From NCBI GenBank assembly GCA_001931875.2, contig MSJH02000785.1, positions 1 through 64,000 of the forward strand: 64,000 nucleotides of DNA, given 5' to 3'. The notes below the pieces were generated by a model. It was given only the letters and a program-made list of their open reading frames with translations, was not told where the DNA came from and did not search any database. Below are positions 56,542-64,000 of the stretch, piece by piece. Position numbers and translations under genes: made by a program. Numbering within the stretch: the stretch's first letter is position 1; each line of letters begins with the position of its first letter. This DNA is from Byssochlamys sp. IMV 00236 (taxonomy: Eukaryota; Ascomycota; Eurotiomycetes; Eurotiales; Thermoascaceae).

Positions 56542-56744
56542 GTACATAGATAGATATCATGATTAGAAAATCGACCCATGGAATCTAGCAATCCTTTTTT
56601 TGTCTCTTTATACTGATGCCCTAGTCCCTTAACAACGCCGACGCTAAATGCCAAAAAAATGCAACCCGCTTTTTGATCCTCCCGAGAAGTCAAATCAGCA
56701 GCCAACGTCTGTTGGACTCTGTGGCTAAGTTTTCGGTATAGCGC

Positions 56745-57301
56745 TTATTTCTTCAGAAGCAGGTAGATATAGTCGATCCTCAGGGGAGCGAGCTTCTTGT
56801 ATGGACCTTCAAGGTAGAGCAGGAGACCCCCGAATGACACAAACACGGCCCTACAGTGAATTTTTGTCAGAACTAGCATGATTCGTGGGCTTGGGAAAGC
56901 GGGATAATATATAGGAGCATTAAGCACATAACTATGCTCAAAATTGGAAAGATTCCTCAAAGGACTCACATGTTGCCAGCAGAAGTTCCCTCCTCAAATC
57001 GGTACACCTTTCCATGACAGACGTAGTCATAATCATTTGCCAGAGTCTGCTCTCCGATTCCAACGTCTCTCCAACCACCCTTGCCGACAGTGTCATCTTT
57101 TCCATCAAGAGACAACGTAGATGCGAGCGCAAGCGACAGGGATTCGCCAACGGCACACGGGTAAAGTTCAGTGTTGATATCGAGCGTGAAGGTAGTAAGA
57201 GAATCCGAAGAAGTGCAGCTCAGACGAGAAACGCGGTCATACTTCTGCGAATTGATCGCGGTGATCGTGAAGGTGTCTTCGAAGAGTTGGGGATCCGACA
57301 T
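56745..57301 (-). CDS. rpb8: RNA polymerases I, II and III subunit RPABC3 (RPB8)
   Basis: Two exons, 57301-56970 and 56850-56745, giving 145 aa, the usual length. It starts MSDPQLFEDTFTITAINSQ. Diagnostic parts are YDRVSRLSC, TTFTLDINTELYPC, GESLSLALASTL and DYVCHGKVYRFEE. The C-terminus reads FVSFGGLLLYLEGPYKKL and YIYLLLKK. RPB8 is a shared core subunit with an OB-fold that sits on the largest subunit. It diverges from ELP4 across 335 bp. Confidence 0.97.
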
Positions 57302-57636
57302 GGTCACGGTGGAAGGATGGGTGTCAAGAGGTACAAAAAATGTTGTTGAGTCCGTTCCTTGCGAAATGGATTATGCGCCGCGAGATATCTCAGGTGAACA
57401 GCAGCGAAGACGGGGCGGTAGATCAGCAAAGAGGCTTTCTTGAGAAGCGAAATCGCGAAAGCCGACTGAATCTTTTTTTGTCGGTTTAGCGCGCTGCTTT
57501 AACCGCCCGAGCTGCCTCACCGCCAAAGTGGGATGCCTTCCCAAAAGCGGCCAGAGGAATATCTAATTTCTTGAGCTATTCAACTACCCCTCCAAGAATT
57601 CATACTCTACATCCTAACACTCTTCTACGTGCAATA

Positions 57637-58903
57637 ATGTCTTTTCGGAAACGAAATATAGGTCTTTCCTCTGGTAGCGATCGCTCCACTGCACCAGCTC
57701 CGGCCGTGCAGCAGCCACAAACAGCTACACCAGCCCCGGTTGCCGGAGTACGACCTTCTCCCGATGATGGACGTCCGACGACGTCTACAGGAACGCTTTC
57801 GTTGGACAACCTCTTAGCTGGACACGCTGGGATTCCACTTGGGAAAACGCTACTTATCGAGGAAAATGGAACAACAGACTTTGCAGGTGCATTGTTACGG
57901 TTCTACGCAGCGGAGGGTATAGTTCAGGACCATAGAGTGCATGTCATTGGAATGACCGATCAGTGGGGGAGATCTCTGCCAGGTTTAATCGGGGCAGCAG
58001 ATGCAGGAGAGGAGAAGGTAGACAGACGGAAAGAAGAAAAAATGAAGATCGCTTGGAGATACGAGAGGCTTGGCGAATTTGGGGCCGGGATCGCTGGATC
58101 AAGAAGTAAGAAGCTCCTCTAAGCTGCCGTGATTGCGATTCAAATTTTCAGTGATTGTGAGAGAACTATTCCACTAACGTCTTGTAGCGCGAGCACCTGC
58201 GGGAGACAAGAACCAGGGTTCGCCTGATGGAAGTACAGCGCCCAAGTCACCGACCTTCTGTCATGCTTTTGACCTCACAAAACGCTTGACACATCCATCT
58301 CTTTCTACTATCGATTATATACCCATCACACCGTCGAGAGGCTCGCCTTATACAGCCGCGTACCAAAGGCTACAAGCTGCCATTGCTTCTAGCCCTTCGA
58401 ACACGATTCACCGCGTTGTAATACCATCGATCCTGAACCCCGGTCTATACCCGCCCGAAGCTGGTCAGCCAGAATATCTGTTGCAATTCTTCCACTCCTT
58501 GCGTGCGCTTGTAACGACATACGCTGAGCGCATCACAGTGATGATTACGCTCCCTTTGTCTCTCTATCCTCGATCGTCTGGTCTCGTGCGGTGGGCTGAG
58601 CTTCTAAGTGATGGGGTGATCGAGCTCTGTCCCTTTCCACATTCGTCGGATGCCATTGCGACGTCAGGAGCTGCAACAGCACAAGAGGAGCCACCACAAG
58701 GCATGCTCAAAACGCATCGGCTGCCTGTCATGCATGAACGCGGCGGGGGTAGTGATCAAAATATTGGTGAAGACTGGGCTTTCACCCTTAGTCGAAGAAA
58801 ATTCGAGATCAAGCCATTCAGTCTTCCACCAGCGGAAGGTGACAATGAAGCACAACAGAGCGCTGCCGGTGGCATGCCCAAGAAAGCAGATCTCGAATTC
58901 TAA
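57637..58903 (+). CDS. elp4: Elongator complex protein 4
   Basis: Two exons, 57637-58105 and 58188-58903, giving 394 aa, joined as GSRT-RAPAGDKN. The N-terminus is MSFRKRNIGLSSGSDRS, then a proline/alanine-rich low-complexity stretch (about 25-50). STGTLSLDNLLAGHAGIPLG starts the RecA-like fold, and FHSLRALVTTYAERITVMIT and LVRWAELLSDGVIELCPF follow. The C-terminus ends PKKADLEF. Elp4 forms a ring with Elp5 and Elp6 in the Elongator complex, which modifies the wobble uridine of tRNAs. The fold lacks active ATPase motifs in most homologues; I cannot see a Walker A sequence here. Confidence 0.95.
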
Positions 58904-59813
58904 ACAGACAAGGCCTTGTTTGCTCTCGGAGAAAGACTTTATCTATCGTGCTCCTCGTCATATTCCGGTTCTCTGAGCATTTCTTCCAATTCAATTTGCT
59001 CGGACATCGCAGGGCCGCTATTTGTCATGGTACGAAGGTAGTTCCGGTCGTACGAATCTATGCGAGGCCTTATCGGAAAGCCCGCAAAGTGGGCTCGTAG
59101 ACTGTCCCCCAGGCAGGATGAAAGAGCAAGGAAAACTGCGAAGGAATTAGTTGGATGCTAGTCGACGACAGCTGACTACTACAGACCCAGGAAAATCACG
59201 AGAGGCGCGAAGAAGATCAAGACCATGAACAGCCAGAAATTCATGACGATGGTTGTTGGAGTACAAAGGGACCTTGAGAGCAATCGAATTCACGTAGCTA
59301 CAGAGATGCTGGCTGTTATCGTTCGAAATCTGCGCACTGGCAAGTTGCGAATGCCGCGGAAGAGTGAGCTTCATTTGCTGTGGATGCCTCAGGTTGAAGT
59401 GGGGATCTGAGCCCAAAAGCGGAATGGCTTCGAACGGGCTTTCACTTTTTCCCACATCGCAAAATTTCGACTTCTCTCTCTCTGCATGCTTTCTTAGCAA
59501 TAACGAGCTCTGGTCTTTGCAGGCCAAAACCAGAGTATTCTCTTTCATCTCTAGCTTATGTGAATGGTAAGTTCCGCCACCTATCTGCAGTCCTCCAGTC
59601 TTTAATATGATTATACAACTACTATAATCTGTCAATCCCCTGAAGCTCATTTTTTTAATCTCATTAATATCGAGCACCTGTGATTGAGAAACGTATTGAA
59701 AATGATTAATCCCTTCTTACATGACCTGCTCACATTGCCATTTCTTGTGCCTGGACGCTAACATTTTTGGCTTATAAGAAGGTACGAGTTTTCTGCTTTC
59801 GTCTGTCTCCGCC
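58904..59813. other. spacer with a possible membrane microprotein frame
   Basis: No gene is clearly supported. On the minus strand a short ATG frame at about 59179-59244 would encode MNFWLFMVLIFFAPLVIFL plus two more residues, entirely hydrophobic. A longer minus frame (59147-59677) overlaps it in a different phase and opens with GTG. Either could be chance. Confidence 0.3.
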
Positions 59814-60755
59814 ATGAGCACCAGCAAGCAGATTCTACCGAGTCTGCCAATCCAGATTTCCTTTGTGTCTGGCCGTTATCTGCTCTTTTCTATCGATGCA
59901 GTTACATATCTACGACGTGAACACAATATCTGTGGCGTCCTCATTGGCACTCTTCCCCAAATCCCACAGCAGAATGTGTTCCTCGGTCTCCCCCTCGAGT
60001 TGATGCCCGAAGAGGCAAGGCTCTTGGTTGACAAGGGAGTCGCTTGCATCGTGGATGAAAAGAAGGCGCACAATGATGGGATGAAAGCGCTCATGCAAGA
60101 AGATAGAAGGCGCTATCTGCAGGACTTGGAACACGAAGGACTCCAGGCTTCACGTATACAAGCAGAGAAAAAGGAGCTGCAGAGAGGAGAAGCCCTGAAG
60201 AACCTTGAAAAGAAAAAAAGCGCGAAGGTGAAAGTTACTGACACCGAAACTGCTACTAAAGACCCGGCCGTAGCAGAAGATGATGTGGATACAGAGCTCT
60301 TTCGTCCAGATCAACGACCCGGGAGTGCTTTGGCGTCATCACGCGCATCTATCATTCCGGATACACCGTTTGGCATTACCCCAGCAACATCCTATCCACC
60401 TCTTCAAAGCCAAGCGCAGCCTGGATTACTGCTGCCCAAACCAGATGTGCCAGCATCTTATCCGTTATACGCGCATCTCCACTCGAAAGGATATTTTCTT
60501 GCACCCGGTCTGCGCTTTGGTTGTCAATATCTAGCCTACCCTGGTGACTCGCTAAGGTTCCATTCTCACTTCCTAGTTGTCGCGGCTGACTGGGAGGAGG
60601 AAATTGATCTAATGGACATCATTGTCGGCGGGCGTATGGGAACTGGAGTAAAGAAAGGCTTTCTGATCGGAGGGGCTGAAAAGACGCTCCCCACATCGGA
60701 ATCTGACACTAATGACAGCGTACGCACATTTAGCATTGAGTGGGCTGGAATGTGA
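59814..60755 (+). CDS. sen34: tRNA-splicing endonuclease subunit Sen34
   Basis: A single exon of 313 aa. The start MSTSKQILPSLPIQISFVSG is followed by the N-terminal domain (YLLFSIDAVTYLRREHNICG, VFLGLPLELMPEEARLLVD). A charged coiled-coil linker spans about residues 110-155. The catalytic C-terminal domain contains YPLYAHLHSKGYFLAPGLRF, CQYLAYPGDSLRFHSHFLV and TGVKKGFLIGG. These give the expected Tyr/His/Lys residues of the endonuclease active site. It cuts the 3' splice site of tRNA introns, as part of a tetramer with Sen2, Sen15 and Sen54. Confidence 0.95.
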   Translation: MSTSKQILPSLPIQISFVSGRYLLFSIDAVTYLRREHNICGVLIGTLPQIPQQNVFLGLPLELMPEEARLLVDKGVACIVDEKKAHNDGMKALMQEDRRRYLQDLEHEGLQASRIQAEKKELQRGEALKNLEKKKSAKVKVTDTETATKDPAVAEDDVDTELFRPDQRPGSALASSRASIIPDTPFGITPATSYPPLQSQAQPGLLLPKPDVPASYPLYAHLHSKGYFLAPGLRFGCQYLAYPGDSLRFHSHFLVVAADWEEEIDLMDIIVGGRMGTGVKKGFLIGGAEKTLPTSESDTNDSVRTFSIEWAGM

Positions 60756-62003
60756 GCGATTGCTAGATCTGCTTTCTACTCACGAAGGCGGTGCTCTAAG
60801 CTGTGCCTGTCTGCAGCTCTTATTTTCTCCGTAACAGGAGTATCTGATGCAGTCGTACAACACTTCCGTGTATACGGAGTCCAGTTGTCTGGCATAGCAT
60901 AATATGCAACGGATCCACGGACAGAATATCTGCTGAAGATATCTCAGGTATCTGTTCTGGTCTCGAGAGTCCACAGGTGATATCCTGTTCTGATGACCAT
61001 GTTCCGCTAAAGGATAAAGGATAAAGGACCACAAGGCATCACAGCTTACAGCGATAAGCTAGGTCGAGGCCACAGCATCTCCAGCTCACTGATGGGACTA
61101 AGGATGTCCTCGTCGATCGCGGATTGATGCTAAGGGCGACATTTCTGTCACAGCCCTATCCTCTCCGGGGGAGTACAAGTTCAGACGATATCGTCTGTTA
61201 AACCCCGATCTTCGTATGAAAATCAGGCTTAGAACAGCATAGTGATCTTGGCCAAGCACTTCTAATTTTTGAAGAAATAGTTGACGAAGATAACGAGATA
61301 AATGCATATTGTGTACGATATTTTGATTCCATCTACGTTAATTCCCGGCATGTGGTTGTAATAGTAGTTTTTAACTGATGCTTTTTAAAGCGTATCCACC
61401 ATATCCTGGGTATGGTGATTCAGAATGTATCCGCGGTCTCGTTCTTGCTTCTGTACTGTACAGGTTAAACCCTTTCTGCTTCTATCCCCAGCTGCCCGCC
61501 GGAAACGCAGCCCGCAGTTCGAGCGTTTGACACAGACAGGAGGCGTCCAATAACGTTTTTCAAAGTGCATGTCCAGAATTCGAGAGGTCATGGCATCTTC
61601 AACTGACGTGCTTAAGGAATTGTCGTGGTTGAAGGTAGCCATCAACAGATGCGGCTTGTGGCCGGAGAGCAAGTTGCGAGATCCACCGAACAGCCGCTCC
61701 CTGACGATGAGCTCTCGTCTGCAGCTTTCGGGATGCAGTGCATTGTCCACATCGAACTCACTTGGACATGAGCGCGTGGTCTTGCACGGGTCATCGATTT
61801 CCAAGAGTGCACATTGCCAGTCTTCCTGGCAAGGAAAACACACCAATATGTTGACCACAACTGCTGCACAGTATGCGGCCGAAAGCAGATGGAATATCGC
61901 TTCGCATATATGACAGCTAATCCACCGTCAAAGTCACATACTCGCGCAAATGCTGCACCGGAGATGCAGAAACCAGAGTTGTAATTGCCATAGCTGGATC
62001 ATT
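60756..62003. other. spacer with one unassigned cysteine-rich frame
   Basis: The minus strand 61385-61858 is open for 157 codons, and further upstream, but no ATG starts it. It contains several cysteines (VCFPCQEDWQCALL, KTTRSCPSEF, HPESCRREL). It could be an internal exon of a gene whose ends I cannot see, or chance. An overlapping + strand ATG frame at 61569-61913 has no recognisable feature. Confidence 0.3.
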
Positions 62004-62826
62004 TCAGAGGTAGTCGATATTCTTCCATTTGAACTTCTTGCTCGCACGGTCGACAGGGCGGTTCTCGAACTGACTGCCATGTAGTTCGAAGACGCATTCC
62101 TTCTGCGTTTGGGTTCCCTCAGTCGCTTCTTTATCTCCCTGATTGTTGGGTAGAGGGACGGTAAAACGGAAGATAGTATGTTTCTTAGGAATCGCTGCAA
62201 ATAAATGGTAAGCAGTGTCCTTTTAAAGTAGTATGTAATGAATCAATGAACTGCGGAAACGGGGTGTGATGATTCTTGAGGGAACTTAGTCCGATGATTC
62301 GGAACGTACTCTTCATTTCATCCTTCTCTGTCACCACTACAAACGTAAATTTCGAGTCTCTCACCACGATCCCCTTGAGTCCGACTCTGCTTGGGCATTT
62401 GCTCCGCACAACCTCCATCTCCGCGCCATGGTAGTCTGCGCTCACCAGCTTACTCCCATGCGACTGCGGTGTCACCGCCGTAGTCCTACCGTCCTTTATA
62501 CCTAAGATCTCCTGCATGTACTCCACCCACATTTTATGAAGGCCCTTGAAGATCTCATATTTGCACTCTTCCTTCGGCAGATCGTGGATTCCAGAGATTC
62601 GCTTCTCTCGCGCGGACAGCGGCTTCGGTTTCTGTTTGCGTAGGAAATATTCCTTCTTGCGCAGCCGTTGGAGACGTCGACGGTTCCTGTTGTCTGCCGG
62701 GGTAGGGGACGTAGGACGCAAAAATAGTGGTTTCTGCTTGATCCGTTCTGTGAAGAGCTGCTCCGCGGTGTCGGGCGAGTGAGCACGCGCGATGAGCTCG
62801 TGTGCGATGTGGTTTTGCTTGGCCAT
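62004..62826 (-). CDS. pop4: ribonuclease P/MRP protein subunit POP4
   Basis: Two exons, 62826-62310 and 62194-62004, giving 235 aa; the join is EKDEMK-TIPKKHTIFRF. The start is MAKQNHIAHELIARAHSPDT. A basic region (NRNRRRLQRLRKKEYFLRK) precedes the conserved domain (YEIFKGLHKMWVEYMQEIL, KLVSADYHGAEMEVVRSKC, GLKGIVVRDSKFTFVVVTEK). The end is FELHGSQFENRPVDRASKKF, then KWKNIDYL. Pop4 (p29/Rpp29) is a core protein of RNase P and RNase MRP, processing pre-tRNA and pre-rRNA. The retained intron shifts frame, so the second exon is needed for the family C-terminus. Confidence 0.95.
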
Positions 62827-64000
62827 TGCCGGAATAAACGGTTATATCAATATGCTACCGGTTCTTCATGCTTGTCTCTGGAGGCGTGCACTGTTATTGT
62901 GGCAGATTGTCGAGCAATACGGCGGCGAAGCACTCGAGATAGTTATTCAAGATCAGAGCCTGCTAAGCTTTCTTCGACTCTTATTGGTTGGACTGTTATA
63001 TGTCACGTGATCTATAGATTGCAGATATTCCCCCATTACCTGGTTGATTTATCAATTCCATGACATCCCAGGAAATCTAGATGTTATTATTAGAATCTTA
63101 GGCAATGGGTGATCGTTCAATACCCGGGATCACACTCCTTGTCTTTGTGTAATAACTATAACGAAGGAGTTGATAAATATATGTACGCACCCCAGCGATA
63201 CCCACGTTTCACGAGCTTTTTTTTTTTTTTTTGTTGCCTACCCGGCAAGCCAGGAGACGAGCTCAGGAGTCGAGTCCGCATGTATTCTTTTTATCTAAAT
63301 CATTGTTTCAGTTAGATTTTTGTATAATCTAAGGTATCGTAGATCAATCCACAACGTGTGGGTAGGTTCACTCCGGAATATCCGACTTCTTGTTTGATCT
63401 CTCAAGATGAACATTAGTTATCAGTGTTTATCAGTGTTTAGTAACTACTCCTTCGCAAATTCGACTCTAATTGTAGTCGAACACGCGTTTGCATTCCTGC
63501 TCTCTAGTTGTCCCACATTGCCGATATATTTGCATTAGTAGGTGTATGTGAAATCGTCAAAGGCGACGATCTTTTCATGTGTATATGTCGTGCACTGGTA
63601 CCTCGGATACCCCGAAAGGCTATGGAGCCCCTTTTTGCGCGTTATGCTGTCTCTGTGTAACCGGGGTCTGTCAATAGTCGTCCTCCCTGAATGCTCCATC
63701 GACCCGAGGTCAGTCGTAAAACAGAGAAATGTCGCTGGCAAAAGGAAGTCCGTTCATTTGTCAGCCTCGTCGCAAAAGAATAATGCGACCTAGAGTCAGT
63801 ATTGCCTGCAGACACAATGGCAACGGTTGACCCGAAGGTACGGAAGAAACCGTATTGACGGTTTCAGAAACATAATGTTTTGGCGACTAGCATCGGTTTC
63901 TCCGAGTCCATAGCAGGATCAAGTTCGCTGCTTTATTTAAAGTTAACCTATAGATACGTCCATATTCGAAACATGTACTCCGTAAGTGGAAACCGGAGTT
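62827..64000. other. terminal spacer with TCACGTGA element and T run
   Basis: No gene is supported. A perfect TCACGTGA palindrome lies at 63003-63010, 177 bp upstream of the POP4 start. A T run of about 18 lies at 63219-63233. The short tandem tatcagtgttta repeats twice near 63417-63440. Confidence 0.5.

Noticed and set aside
1..64000. A biosynthetic gene cluster or defence island
   Set aside because: No polyketide synthase, NRPS, terpene cyclase, NLR or nuclease-helicase grouping was seen; most genes are unlinked housekeeping functions.
1..64000. tRNA genes
   Set aside because: I looked for the GGTTCGA-type B box on both strands and found only a match inside the zinc protein coding region without a cloverleaf. 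A covariance-model scan would be decisive.

Overview
The window is chromosomal DNA of a filamentous ascomycete, most likely a Eurotiomycete of the Aspergillus/Penicillium type. Evidence: short introns (about 45-110 nt) with GTAAGT/GTATGT-type donors, two Zn2Cys6 regulators, single-copy nuclear genes in Aspergillus-like architecture, and AT-rich stretches that look like decayed (RIP-like) DNA. I saw no tRNA, rRNA, CRISPR array or intact transposon. Exon joins below were read by eye; for the multi-exon genes I checked that the summed exon lengths are a multiple of three.

Layout. 1-13.5 kb is gene-poor: only two unrecognised nuclear-looking proteins (2.2-3.1 kb and 8.7-9.7 kb) in long spacers with simple repeats. 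13.6-16.2 kb is the oddest locus: a 349-aa basic, disordered protein with an N-terminal CxxC-HxxxxC element and a half Zn2Cys6 motif. It is preceded by about 1.2 kb of two tandem-repeat families lying between a TATA box and the start codon, and followed by a duplicated, A/C-skewed tail. 16.5-25.8 kb holds an Alr4036-type FMN-binding protein, the U2 snRNP A' protein, a Golgi-type apyrase (YND1-like) and an ammonium transporter with GATA sites upstream. 26-29 kb is an AT-rich, repeat-laden island containing one fungal protein with a PD-(D/E)XK-like look. 29.2-38.1 kb is a housekeeping block: a PlsB/DHAPAT-type acyltransferase ending in the peroxisomal signal SKL, a divergently transcribed pantothenate synthetase, the DEAD-box helicase DBP7, and the WD40 protein ASA1. 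38-48 kb is accessory: spacers, a truncated Zn2Cys6 gene, a full-length Zn2Cys6 regulator and a small secreted cysteine-containing protein. 48.3-52.0 kb has an MFS transporter and a GT8 glycosyltransferase. 53-62.8 kb is a dense housekeeping block: class I glutamine amidotransferase, Hikeshi/OPI10, a Nudix protein related to thiamine pyrophosphokinase, RPB8, ELP4, SEN34 and POP4.

Functionally, many conserved genes serve RNA metabolism (U2A', DBP7, RPB8, ELP4, SEN34, POP4), although they are separate transcription units and not an operon. The parts most worth a second look are the repeat-flanked zinc protein, the PTS1-bearing acyltransferase, the secreted protein, and the truncated zinc cluster gene.
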